Shown piece after piece: positions 1 through 7,065 of a stretch of 8,011 bases of DNA (the stretch's first letter is position 1; each line of letters starts with the position of its first letter). The stretch is from an uncultured Clostridium sp. (lineage in GTDB: Bacteria; Bacillota_A; Clostridia; Lachnospirales; Lachnospiraceae), in the NCBI GenBank assembly GCA_947174825.1, contig CAMWKN010000048.1:1-8011 (forward strand), written 5' to 3'. A program made the position numbers and the translations under genes. The notes below the pieces were generated by a model. That model was not told where the DNA came from and ran no database searches. It was given only the letters and a program-made list of their open reading frames with translations.

Positions 1-1
1 T

Positions 2-772
2 CACAGGATATCGGAAAAAAGCATATTTTATGAGCCCTTCCATCAGTTGGAGGAATTGGAGGAGGCTGTCCAGAACAGCGCCAGAAAGCAGATACAGGCA
101 GAGCGTTTAAAGATTGATCTGATTACCAATGTTTCTCATGATCTGAAGACGCCGCTTACCTCTATGGTGGGCTATGTTGATCTGCTGAAACAGGAGGAAC
201 TCAGCCCAGAGGCAAAGGATTATATTGATGTCATATCGCAGAAGCAGGAGCTGCTCAAAGAAATGATCCAGAATCTCTTTGAATTGTCCAAATCCACCAG
301 TGGAGTGGAGGAACTGCATATGGAGACTTTGGATATGCGCAAATTATTGGAGCAGATTTTAGGTGATATGGAGAATTCCATTCAGGAGAGTGGAATGACG
401 ATACGCACTACTTTTGATGATCCGCCGTTGCTATTTTCCGGGGACAACGAAAAGATGTACCGGGTGGTGCAGAATTTATTGGAAAATGCTCTCAAATATT
501 CCTTGGAGCATACACGGATTTATGTGGATGTGAAGCGGGTAGGAGAGAAATTACAATTACAAATGAAAAATATATCAAGTTATGAGATGGATTTTGATGC
601 AGAGGAGATTACAGGAAGGTTTGTACGGGGAGATCGATCTAGAACAACAGAAGGGCATGGTCTGGGGTTAGCCATTGCCAGTAGTTTTACCCAGAATATG
701 GGTGGAAATCTGGAAGTAGAATTGGATGGTGATCTGTTTAAGGTCACTGTGGAATTTCCAGCTGTGGAATAA
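2..772 (+). CDS. Sensor histidine kinase, C-terminal part (5' end lies outside the window)
   Basis: The reading frame is already open at the first bases of the window, so the gene starts upstream; an in-frame TTG at 47 is not a credible start. The visible 256 residues hold the dimerisation/phosphoacceptor helix with the H-box NVSHDLKTPLTS (His codon at 137-139), the N-box NLLENALKYS (about 473-502) and the G2 box GHGLGLAIA (about 653-679), which together make a HisKA plus HATPase_c kinase core. The usual DxGxG G1 motif is replaced by a KNIS-type sequence, as in many VanS-like Firmicute kinases. A short helical stretch before the H-box looks like the linker from a membrane or HAMP segment that is not visible. 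The expected role is ATP-dependent autophosphorylation at the membrane and phosphotransfer to a response regulator, probably encoded upstream. The signal sensed cannot be read from this part. The family call is firm; the subfamily is inferred. Confidence 0.93.
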   Translation, partial: HRISEKSIFYEPFHQLEELEEAVQNSARKQIQAERLKIDLITNVSHDLKTPLTSMVGYVDLLKQEELSPEAKDYIDVISQKQELLKEMIQNLFELSKSTSGVEELHMETLDMRKLLEQILGDMENSIQESGMTIRTTFDDPPLLFSGDNEKMYRVVQNLLENALKYSLEHTRIYVDVKRVGEKLQLQMKNISSYEMDFDAEEITGRFVRGDRSRTTEGHGLGLAIASSFTQNMGGNLEVELDGDLFKVTVEFPAVE

Positions 773-780
773 AAGTGTGA

Positions 781-815
781 GTAGACCTCTACAGTATATT
801 GCTGTGGAGGTCTGC
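781..815 (+). terminator. Strong hairpin after the histidine kinase gene, probable terminator
   Basis: Bases 781-794 pair with 802-815 to give a 14-bp stem (two G-T wobbles, otherwise perfect) around a 7-base loop. It starts 8 bases after the kinase stop codon. The downstream tail (TCCAAGTCTGTTT) is only loosely T-rich, so termination may be partial and some read-through into the YfhO-family gene is possible. Position and stem strength favour a terminator over an operator. Confidence 0.55.
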
Positions 816-853
816 TCCAAGTCTGTTTACACTTAAAAAAGGGGTATAGAATT

Positions 854-3532
854 ATGTTTATTAAGTCTTTAATGATGCAGAAAGATCAGCGTAAATCAAA
901 AGGAATGGTATATCTGTCACTGGCTATTTTGACATTGGCATTCTGTGTGATATTTGTATTACGTTTGGGTGTTTTTGGTTCCAGAATAGACTGGATTAAC
1001 CAGCATAGTGTTTTTCCGGAGTATTTCCGACAGCGTTTCTATGAGACTCATGATTTGCTGCCGGATTTTGCATGGAATCTAGGGGCAGGGCAGAATATTT
1101 ATGCGCTTTCGTATTATGGACTTTTTAGCCCGGTTATTTTATTATCCTATTTTTTGCCAATGATACCGATGGATTATTATATTATGATAAGCAGTATTTT
1201 GTCTTATGTAGCATCGGTATTGTTAGTATACTATTGGCTAAAGAGCCATCGGTATTCCACTGCCTTTTCTGGTGTGATGGCAATTTATTTTTCTTTATCG
1301 ACTTCATTGATATATCAATTTTATAATCAAATTATGTTTGTCAACTATATGCCTTTTCTATGTATGGCATTTATTGGCACGGATCGATATTTGCGAAGTG
1401 GTAAACGGAGACTGCTGATTGGTGGTATTTTGGGAATGATACTGACCAGCTTTTATTTCAGTATTAGTGGTATGCTTGCCTTGTGTTTGTATGCGTTGGC
1501 AGAGTATCTGACACAGCTGGACATTGCCAGAAAAGCGTACTTAGCCACACAGCAGGCTGATGATGCAAAGAGCACAAATAGTAGTGAATTAGTTGCTGCT
1601 GCTAGTCATGGCATGGCCGTGAGGGGATATAAACAGGGAGAAGCGATAGGGAAGGCAGCGTTTTTGATGGGTGTCCGTTATATTGGACAGATTTTGACCG
1701 CAGTATTTCTGGCAGGAATCCTTTTGGTTCCTACAGCGGTTATTATTGTTGGAGATGACAGAACTCAGAATTCTTCTGGACAAGTGACGTCAGCATGGAT
1801 GAATTTTAATCCACTAAAGCTTCTATATTCACCTTATGGTGTTGGCATGTCATTGTTGGCAGTGGTTGCAGTATTGGCAGGAATTCTTTATGCCAAAAAA
1901 TGGACAGACAGGATATTACCTGTCAGTCTGTTTCTGGTATTTACACTGCCGGTTGTGGGAGTTTTGTTAAATGGCGGTTTGTATGAAAAAACCAAAGTAT
2001 TTATTCCATTTGCTCCTTTACTGGTATTACAGACAGCCCGTTATATTAAGAGCAGCGTCCAGCAAAAAGCATCCTTTCGTCTGACATTGCCATGGATCCT
2101 TGTTTTTCTGCTGGTTTTGTGGTGTGGAAAAGGTTCCTCTATAGAAAAATATAATCTGTGTATTTTGCTGGAGCTGGTAGGGTGTGGAATTTCTTTCTGG
2201 GTGGCAAGGCAGAAAAAGCGGCCGGAGATTGCAGTAATTTCTTCTATTTTATGTCTGCTCTGCATTCATATGTATCTGCATCCAACGTATAACCGCATGT
2301 TATCAGGAAAGGAATTTGCTGCCCAGCATAATCGCCAGCTGAAACAGCAGATGGAGGAGATTCAGGAGCAGGATCAGGATTTTTATCGTATGGAGCTTTA
2401 TGGCGATAATTCTATGAACCATAATAATATTAACCGTCTGCTTAACATAGAACAGAATATTACATCTATGTATTCCTCCTGTTATAATCAGAATTATATC
2501 AATTTTCGGAAAAATATTTTTCATATTAATGAACCACTTCGCAATAATATGATGCAGGCGCTGACGAATAATCCTTGTTTTTTGCAATTTATGGGGGTGA
2601 AATATAGTCTGGTGAATCAGGAGGAAAAGGGCTTCACTATAGAAAAAAGGGAGCAGGCGGCACCGATCTGGTATGTGACGGATCAGGTGATATCTCAGGA
2701 CGAATATCAGAATTACTCTTTTCCGGAATGTCAGACGCTGTTATTACAACGGAGCGTTGTGGAGGCAAAAGAACAGGAAAATTCTGGCATAAAAGCAGGA
2801 ACAAACTTATCTAATTTAGCCAAAATGATAAAACAGAAAGTAGAATTGCCGGAGCAGGATGGGGAGGGATTATCCCTGCATTCCATAGCAGAAGGAAGTT
2901 ATGAGATTTCTGCAAAAAAAGAGGTCGCCTGTTCTGTCCCGATTTCTGTACAGGATCCGGGTATGGATCTGTTAGCGATTTCCTTCCGGATGATAAATAA
3001 GCATCCCCGTCAGGATGTTTCAATCCGTATTAATCAGCAGATAAATAAGATATCGGATTATGAGTATGGCAATCATAATGACGTTTTTTATTATATGCTG
3101 CCTTATGAGGCAGATCAGGATCTGCAGATTGTATTTGGCAGGGGAGAATATGAGATTGAGGATTTGCAGGTTTATACCGGATGTCTGGCGGCTTTGCAGA
3201 ACCATAAATTGTATCAGCAGCCGGTGCAGACAGATTTGCATGGTCCCCAGGGAGATTGTCTGTCAGGCAGGGTATCCTGCGCGAAATCAGGCTATTTGAT
3301 TACCAGTATTCCCTATGATGAAAATTTTGATTTATTTATTGATGGCAAGCGGGAGGAGCTTGTGCGTGTCAATACCTCTTTCCTGGGCGCCAAATTGGAT
3401 GAGGGAGAGCATGTGATCCGTCTGGAATATCATGCAGCGGGAAAACAGGCAGGGCTTGCCATGACCTTATTTGGCTTGCTTTTGTTTGTTGGTGCCGAGA
3501 TGCTGCCCTCTACAATTAGAAAGAGAAAATGA
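854..3532 (+). CDS. YfhO-family polytopic membrane protein (GT-C-like, envelope glycosylation type)
   Basis: An 892-residue membrane protein. The first helix spans about 18-41. An extracytoplasmic loop (about 42-88) follows, with an early Asp (D46) and the DLLPDFAWNLGAGQNIY stretch typical of YfhO proteins. About a dozen more helices run to about 475, including the NGGLYEKTKVFIPFAPL region. A large extracytoplasmic domain covers about 480-865, with FMGVKYSLV and near its end SIPYDENFDLFIDGK. One final helix lies at about 870-888. This layout and these motifs match the YfhO family, whose Bacillus member is implicated in lipoteichoic acid glycosylation; the substrate here is unknown. A hydrophilic stretch at about 222-268 (ELVAAASHGMAV inside) between two helices looks like an inserted cytoplasmic loop. 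The ATG at 854 is preceded by AGGGG at 840-844 with 9-base spacing; the internal Met codons at residues 7-8 lack a comparable site. No convincing promoter of its own was found, so it may rely on read-through from the kinase gene. Confidence 0.9.
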   Translation: MFIKSLMMQKDQRKSKGMVYLSLAILTLAFCVIFVLRLGVFGSRIDWINQHSVFPEYFRQRFYETHDLLPDFAWNLGAGQNIYALSYYGLFSPVILLSYFLPMIPMDYYIMISSILSYVASVLLVYYWLKSHRYSTAFSGVMAIYFSLSTSLIYQFYNQIMFVNYMPFLCMAFIGTDRYLRSGKRRLLIGGILGMILTSFYFSISGMLALCLYALAEYLTQLDIARKAYLATQQADDAKSTNSSELVAAASHGMAVRGYKQGEAIGKAAFLMGVRYIGQILTAVFLAGILLVPTAVIIVGDDRTQNSSGQVTSAWMNFNPLKLLYSPYGVGMSLLAVVAVLAGILYAKKWTDRILPVSLFLVFTLPVVGVLLNGGLYEKTKVFIPFAPLLVLQTARYIKSSVQQKASFRLTLPWILVFLLVLWCGKGSSIEKYNLCILLELVGCGISFWVARQKKRPEIAVISSILCLLCIHMYLHPTYNRMLSGKEFAAQHNRQLKQQMEEIQEQDQDFYRMELYGDNSMNHNNINRLLNIEQNITSMYSSCYNQNYINFRKNIFHINEPLRNNMMQALTNNPCFLQFMGVKYSLVNQEEKGFTIEKREQAAPIWYVTDQVISQDEYQNYSFPECQTLLLQRSVVEAKEQENSGIKAGTNLSNLAKMIKQKVELPEQDGEGLSLHSIAEGSYEISAKKEVACSVPISVQDPGMDLLAISFRMINKHPRQDVSIRINQQINKISDYEYGNHNDVFYYMLPYEADQDLQIVFGRGEYEIEDLQVYTGCLAALQNHKLYQQPVQTDLHGPQGDCLSGRVSCAKSGYLITSIPYDENFDLFIDGKREELVRVNTSFLGAKLDEGEHVIRLEYHAAGKQAGLAMTLFGLLLFVGAEMLPSTIRKRK

Positions 3533-3603
3533 TCTGAGATGTAATCATTAGTGAGTGGCAACGGGGTGTCTGGAAACGCAAAGCGGGTCGTGCTGGAATT
3601 TCC

Positions 3604-3632
3604 TTTTCATTTAATCGTTAATGAGATATACT
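3604..3632 (+). promoter_or_regulatory. Candidate promoter for the 3665 gene
   Basis: A TTTTCA -35 element (3604-3609, four of six consensus bases) lies 17 bases from a TATACT -10 element (3627-3632). This leaves about 25 bases of leader before the ATG at 3665. The spacing is ideal but the -35 box is weak. It lies in the 132-base gap after the YfhO-family gene, where only a poor hairpin (GGAAA 3572-3576 with TTTCC 3599-3603) is visible. Confidence 0.4.
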
Positions 3633-3664
3633 AATTATTAAAAGTGTGAGAGGTAGAGATTAAT

Positions 3665-4315
3665 ATGAAAAGGAAAAAGAAGAAACGAAAATATCTGTTA
3701 CAGAGTGAGTATTTAGGATTATCAAAGCCCATCGGTGTTGTTTGGTTTCTGGCATTAGTAGCAGCATATGTCTGGGCGATTAAAGATATGTATTTGCATT
3801 ATCAGGAATACCATGAAATCTCTTCGTCAGACGGCTTTATTTGTGGGATGATCTTGCTGTGCTATTTAATATTGTTCATATATTATTACTATACAACTAT
3901 TAAGAAAATGATCCTGTATCGCTTTGGTGCAAAACACGAAGCAGAAATTATCCGAGCAAAATATTATGAGGGACGCTATAGTTATCAAGATCGGTATCGC
4001 TTGGTAATTGAGTTTATTAATAATAAAGGACGAATAAAAAGATTATATACTCAAACGTATCATGATAGTCCCAATGTTCGTCTGAAAAGTGCTTACTGTT
4101 CTGTATATGAATGGAAGGGATTTTGCGTGGAAGGGGATTTTCAGTTGATTGAGGATAATGAGGATTTTGAACGGCGAACCCCTTCCATCCCTACAGATTT
4201 GTCAGATGTGAAGCGATCTAATATTGAGTTGGCAGGATGTATATTATTATATTTTGTTCTTTTGTGTATCTTGCTTTATTTGGAAATCCTGGCATTCGCA
4301 CTCGTATATTCTTGA
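3665..4315 (+). CDS. Tyrosine-rich three-helix membrane protein, possibly DUF3592-like
   Basis: A 216-residue protein of unknown function. It starts with a very basic tail (MKRKKKKRKY), as expected for a cytoplasmic N-terminus. Predicted helices lie at about 22-44, 56-80 (with a YYYY run) and 187-213. The soluble segment at about 81-186 alternates charged and aromatic residues and looks beta-rich (EAEIIRAKYYEGRYSY, RYRLVIEFINNKGRIK). A membrane helix followed by a beta domain of the form 'EAEIIRA...Y.LVIEF...G' recalls DUF3592-type proteins, but no diagnostic motif is seen and this is a guess at fold level. By the positive-inside rule the soluble part should face the cytoplasm. The ATG is preceded by a modest AGAGGTAGAG purine stretch. 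It is separated from both neighbours by candidate promoters, so it may be a single-gene transcript. The coding call is firm; no function is assigned. Confidence 0.85.
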   Translation: MKRKKKKRKYLLQSEYLGLSKPIGVVWFLALVAAYVWAIKDMYLHYQEYHEISSSDGFICGMILLCYLILFIYYYYTTIKKMILYRFGAKHEAEIIRAKYYEGRYSYQDRYRLVIEFINNKGRIKRLYTQTYHDSPNVRLKSAYCSVYEWKGFCVEGDFQLIEDNEDFERRTPSIPTDLSDVKRSNIELAGCILLYFVLLCILLYLEILAFALVYS

Positions 4316-4339
4316 TCTTTTAAGAAAAAAAGGTATAAT
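4312..4339 (+). promoter_or_regulatory. Promoter for the acylphosphatase gene
   Basis: A perfect TATAAT -10 box (4334-4339) is preceded by TTGATC (4312-4317; four of six consensus -35 bases) at 16-base spacing, with an A-rich spacer. The -35 box overlaps the stop codon of the preceding gene (TGA at 4313-4315). The expected start of transcription is near 4346, about 43 bases before the acyP ATG. This probably drives acyP and the HD gene together. Confidence 0.6.
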
Positions 4340-4388
4340 GGACTAGAAAATACTTGACCAGGCAGAAAACGCAGAAATGAGGTGAATC

Positions 4389-4661
4389 ATGGATAAAGTA
4401 CGTCATAGAATTATTTTTTCCGGTCGTGTACAGGGAGTGGGTTTTCGTTATCGCGCCAAATATGCAGCAGATGGATATGGGGTAACAGGCTGGATTCAGA
4501 ATGAGCCGGACGGTACGGTGTTGATGGAGGCACAGGGTAGTTACGATCAGATTAATGATATAATTAAATTAATTAATCAGAGTGCCTATATTATCATTGA
4601 TAAGCTGGATCGGCAGGAAATATCAGTGGAACCGGAGGAACGGGGATTTCATATACGTTGA
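4389..4661 (+). CDS. acyP: Acylphosphatase
   Basis: A complete 90-residue acylphosphatase, the usual size for the family, which hydrolyses carboxyl-phosphate bonds of acylphosphates such as acetyl- or carbamoyl-phosphate in the cytoplasm. The two family signatures are intact. GRVQGVGFRYRA at residues 12-23 carries the phosphate-binding loop and the catalytic Arg (R20). GWIQNEPDGTV at 34-44 carries the catalytic Asn (N38) that positions the attacking water. The C-terminus ends in GFHIR, close to the common 'F.I.Y/R' ending. The ATG at 4389 has a strong GAGGTGA site (4379-4385) close upstream. It is followed after 81 bases, with no evident terminator, by the HD-domain gene, so the two are likely co-transcribed. 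The physiological role of bacterial acylphosphatases is poorly defined and the neighbour does not settle it. Confidence 0.96.
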   Translation: MDKVRHRIIFSGRVQGVGFRYRAKYAADGYGVTGWIQNEPDGTVLMEAQGSYDQINDIIKLINQSAYIIIDKLDRQEISVEPEERGFHIR

Positions 4662-4742
4662 GGAATGATAAAAAGATTGCATTCCATGAAAAATGGAAGA
4701 AAGTTGTGGATTTAAGGATGATAGAATGATAAGGAGAAAACG

Positions 4743-5333
4743 ATGGACCGGGAACGATTAGAGAAACAGTTTGCCTTTTGCCGGGAAATTGACAAAGAGA
4801 AACAGATTGGCAGACAGACCTATCTGGCAGACGGCAGCCGGAAGGAAAATGACGCAGAGCATGCGTGGCATATGGCAGTAATGACATTACTGCTCAGCGA
4901 ATATTCTAATGAAGAGATTGATGTGCTTAAAACGATCAGTTTATTGTTAATTCATGATCTGGTAGAAATTTATGCGGGGGATACCTATGCCTATGATGAG
5001 ACTGGGAAACAGTCCCAAAGAGAGCGGGAGGAACAGGCGGCGGATCGTCTATTTGATATGTTGCCAGAGGATCAGGGTCGGTATATGCGTGATCTCTGGG
5101 AGGAGTTTGAGGCAGAGGAAACCAGAGAAGCTAAATTTGCCCGCACCATGGATCATCTCCAGCCGTTGATGTTGAACGACGCTTCAGAAGGGAAGTCCTG
5201 GCAGGAACATGGTGTGCGTCTGGAACAGGTTATGCGTCGTAATGAACGGACGGCAGAGGGTTCTGAAACTCTATGGAATTATGCGAAGGAACGGTTTATT
5301 GAACCGAATGTAGAACGGGGGAGAATAGGTTGA
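4743..5333 (+). CDS. HD-domain phosphohydrolase, YfbR/HDDC2 (5'-deoxynucleotidase-like) type
   Basis: A 196-residue HD-superfamily protein. The metal-binding set is complete: H40 in ENDAEHAWHMA, H71-D72 in LLIHDLVEIYAGD, and D137 in ARTMDHLQP. E75 and D80, which follow the HD pair, match the E and D that assist catalysis in YfbR-like 5'-deoxynucleotidases. The pattern of an N-terminal helix, 'DAEHxWHMA' and 'HDLVEIYAGD' is typical of the COG1896 branch, which removes phosphate from deoxynucleoside monophosphates using divalent metal. The substrate here is inferred, not shown. The start is supported by AAGGAG (4731-4736) six bases before the ATG. It probably shares the acyP transcript; both would be small soluble phosphohydrolases. 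Transcription likely ends at the hairpins in the 87-base gap before the convergent gene. Confidence 0.9.
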   Translation: MDRERLEKQFAFCREIDKEKQIGRQTYLADGSRKENDAEHAWHMAVMTLLLSEYSNEEIDVLKTISLLLIHDLVEIYAGDTYAYDETGKQSQREREEQAADRLFDMLPEDQGRYMRDLWEEFEAEETREAKFARTMDHLQPLMLNDASEGKSWQEHGVRLEQVMRRNERTAEGSETLWNYAKERFIEPNVERGRIG

Positions 5334-5335
5334 AA

Positions 5336-5376
5336 AATCCTTCTAAGGCTGCATAAGACGCATCCTAAGAAGGATT
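5336..5376 (-). terminator. Hairpin with T-tract on the minus strand
   Basis: Bases 5336-5344 pair with 5368-5376 (9 bp). After an A/A mismatch, 5346-5348 pair with 5364-5366, and after a further mismatch 5350-5352 pair with 5360-5362, around a 7-base loop. On the minus strand the stem runs directly into TTTTT (complement of 5333-5337), the form expected of a rho-independent terminator for the convergent operon. On the + strand no T-run follows, so in that direction it would at most pause or stabilise the HD-gene mRNA end. It begins 3 bases after the HD stop codon. Confidence 0.65.
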
Positions 5377-5389
5377 ACACTTCAACCTT

Positions 5390-5416
5390 GGAAAAACGCA
5401 AGAGCAGCGTTTTTCC
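5390..5416. terminator. Bidirectional terminator between convergent genes
   Basis: A perfect 10-bp stem, GGAAAAACGC (5390-5399) with GCGTTTTTCC (5407-5416), surrounds a 7-base loop. Both strands read as an A-tract, a GC core, then a GCGTTTTT run, so the element can end transcription from either side. It sits 4 bases beyond the minus-strand stop codon at 5421-5423 and 56 bases beyond the HD-gene stop. Confidence 0.75.
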
Positions 5417-5420
5417 GCTA

Positions 5421-6563
5421 TTACGCTTTTTCATTGCTATCTGTGCTTATTTCTGATTGTTTTCCGTCGATATCCTGCTTTTTCTCTAATATGGTAATGC
5501 CTTGGGCTTCCCATGTTGCCAGGATATCAGCCCGGTATCTGGCACCTTCAAGTATGCAGTTTCGAATGAGTAGAAATAATGGTATATATATGGCTGACAC
5601 GACAGCTAGGAGAATTAGGAGACCGATTCCAATACCGAATTCACGAATTTCATCAATTACCATTCCGGCAACGATTGCAATATAGAAAATCCCCAGTCCC
5701 CATAAGTAGATTTTGTTGCCGATATTGTCCTCTTTTCTGATTTTAGCAATGAATTCCTCGGTGGTCATGGCAGCCTGGTTCCGGCGGGAGCGTCTTTTGT
5801 TGATGCGCTGATAGCGTTTTACCAGACCTTTTTGGGTAGCATTTTTCATATCTTTTGAGTGGCTTTCTGATGATTTTATCAGATGGAATTCATACTCTGG
5901 ATCTACCAGTTTCTGTTTGCGGATAGAGCCGGTTTTCTGGTAGCGAATGATAGATCGAATGCTTAGATAGATCACAATATAGGAAATAGTAGCTATCAGA
6001 AATGGAAAGGATGGCAACTGAAGATTCCTGTCTCCAATGATATTCATTGAGATTACGATGAAGGCAATGAATAGTACTATTACCAGAACATAGTATACGA
6101 TGGCAGGGATTTTTTTGGAACGATATATGATTGGTCCGACTAGATATTTTAATAGTATTGCTAACAGGATACCTACCATAAGCCCAGAGATCATAGGCAG
6201 AATGTCAGATTTCATATATATGATATTCTTTGTTGGATGCTCCAAAAGAAAGATATCCAGAAGCAGTATTACTAATAAGGGCTTTGCCACATCATATATT
6301 CTTTCCGGTATCTCTGAGATTTTGCTGCGCACGTCATAATCCGCAAAATAATCTTTACAAAATGAGTGGATATCAGATCCGATAATTTCCATAGCAGGTT
6401 TTTGATCTGCTTCTGCCGTCGTTAATAAATCCAGTAAATTCATTAATCGATCTGCCTTGATTTCTTCTGGAATGCCATTCATATCGGAATATAGTTCCAC
6501 TTTCTCGAAAATAGTCCGGTATTCTCCAGTTAGTTGTTCAGCCATTGCGTTATAGTCGATCAT
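5421..6563 (-). CDS. PadR-partner membrane protein: DUF1048-like N-terminus plus six predicted helices
   Basis: A 380-residue protein. Residues 1-80 form a soluble helical domain ending in a pattern (MNLLDLLTTAEADQKPAMEI, then GSDIHSFCKDYF at 62-73) that resembles DUF1048-type domains ('...GxDVxxFCxxL'), a family often encoded beside PadR regulators. Predicted helices lie at about 92-109, 121-145, 152-175, 184-206, 284-304 and 310-334. Between helices four and five is a basic cytoplasmic loop of about 75 residues (KRYQRINKRRSRRNQ at 249-263). The C-terminal 45 residues are polar. The start ATG (6563-6561) overlaps the padR stop as ATGA, and a strong AAAGGAGG lies 10 bases upstream inside padR, so both coupled and independent initiation are possible. 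Such proteins are thought to act in membrane or envelope stress signalling with PadR, but no catalytic or transport motif is seen. Its exact role is unknown. Confidence 0.85.
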   Translation of the reverse strand: MIDYNAMAEQLTGEYRTIFEKVELYSDMNGIPEEIKADRLMNLLDLLTTAEADQKPAMEIIGSDIHSFCKDYFADYDVRSKISEIPERIYDVAKPLLVILLLDIFLLEHPTKNIIYMKSDILPMISGLMVGILLAILLKYLVGPIIYRSKKIPAIVYYVLVIVLFIAFIVISMNIIGDRNLQLPSFPFLIATISYIVIYLSIRSIIRYQKTGSIRKQKLVDPEYEFHLIKSSESHSKDMKNATQKGLVKRYQRINKRRSRRNQAAMTTEEFIAKIRKEDNIGNKIYLWGLGIFYIAIVAGMVIDEIREFGIGIGLLILLAVVSAIYIPLFLLIRNCILEGARYRADILATWEAQGITILEKKQDIDGKQSEISTDSNEKA

Positions 6564-6916
6564 GCCCGTTTCGCCTCCTTTCTCACGGGTGTGAGGTTAT
6601 TGCCAAAGAGTATTTGGTCAGCACTGGCTGTAATCTCCTGATAATTTTGTTTGAATTCTTCCAGATAAGCCTTGCCTGGTACGGTAATCGTATAATATTT
6701 GCGGATAGGTCCCAGCGGTGATTTTGCTTTGCGGCAGTAGATATACTCCTTTTTGTTCAGTCTTGTCAGGACTGGATATAATGTTCCTTCTCCCAGTTCT
6801 TCAAATCCCACAGCGGTTAGCTGCGCCAGAATTTCATAACCATAGGTCTCCCCTTTGGCGATAATACCCAGGATACATCCCTCCAGAATACCTTTCATTA
6901 ATTGTGTGTCACGCAT
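6560..6916 (-). CDS. PadR-family transcriptional repressor
   Basis: A 118-residue PadR regulator. The winged-helix core is clear: LMKGILEGCILGIIAKGETYGYEI (residues 6-29) gives the first helices, GFEELGEGTLYPVLTRLNKKEYI (about 37-59) gives the recognition helix with the EGTLYPVL signature, and SPLGPIRKYYTIT (about 66-78) gives the wing. A short C-terminal helix (about 83-103) would serve for dimerisation, as in the short PadR subfamily. A consensus AGGAGGTGA site (minus strand, 6929-6921) lies four bases before the ATG. It is the first gene of a two-gene operon, overlapping the membrane-protein gene by four bases. The promoter carries two related palindromes, one over the -35 box and one just past the expected start, which fits negative autoregulation. 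The inducing signal or ligand cannot be read from the sequence; partner control through the downstream membrane protein is an inference from context. Confidence 0.95.
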   Translation of the reverse strand: MRDTQLMKGILEGCILGIIAKGETYGYEILAQLTAVGFEELGEGTLYPVLTRLNKKEYIYCRKAKSPLGPIRKYYTITVPGKAYLEEFKQNYQEITASADQILFGNNLTPVRKEAKRA

Positions 6917-7006
6917 AGTTTCACCTCCTGATATTGTTTTATGTATCTAAGCAGATTTGTCAGCAGGCATATAGATATTGATTTTCCTGCAGGTTCCGTG
7001 TTGTGA

Positions 7007-7027
7007 CTACTTTGTATTATCAAGTAG
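7007..7027. promoter_or_regulatory. Operator A, downstream palindrome of the padR promoter
   Basis: An inverted repeat with arms ACTACTT (7006-7012) and AAGTAGT (7022-7028) centred on 7017. Within its 21-base core it matches the operator centred at 7059 at 18 positions. It lies roughly at +4 to +24 relative to the predicted transcription start of the padR operon, where a bound repressor would block initiation or early elongation. Confidence 0.7.
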
Positions 7028-7036
7028 TATGGATTT

Positions 7037-7065
7037 ACTATACAACAGCTACTTGATATTGTCAA
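7037..7065 (-). promoter_or_regulatory. Promoter of the padR operon
   Basis: On the minus strand a perfect TTGACA -35 box (7065-7060) and a TATAGT -10 box (7042-7037) are separated by exactly 17 bases. The -35 box lies inside operator B. The start of transcription is expected near 7030, giving a leader of about 114 bases before the padR ATG at 6916. Confidence 0.8.

Noticed and set aside
47..772. Treating the histidine kinase as a complete gene starting at the TTG at 47
   Set aside because: The frame is open to the left edge with coding-like sequence, there is no ribosome binding site before the TTG, and a kinase core alone without sensor or membrane part would be unusual.
826..852. Promoter (TTTACA with TATAGA or TAGAAT) directly before the YfhO-family gene
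   Set aside because: The spacing is only 13-15 bases and the -10 box would overlap the ribosome binding site and nearly reach the ATG.
3572..3607. Terminator after the YfhO-family gene (GGAAA / TTTCC followed by TTTT)
   Set aside because: Only five base pairs with a 22-base loop; too weak to call.
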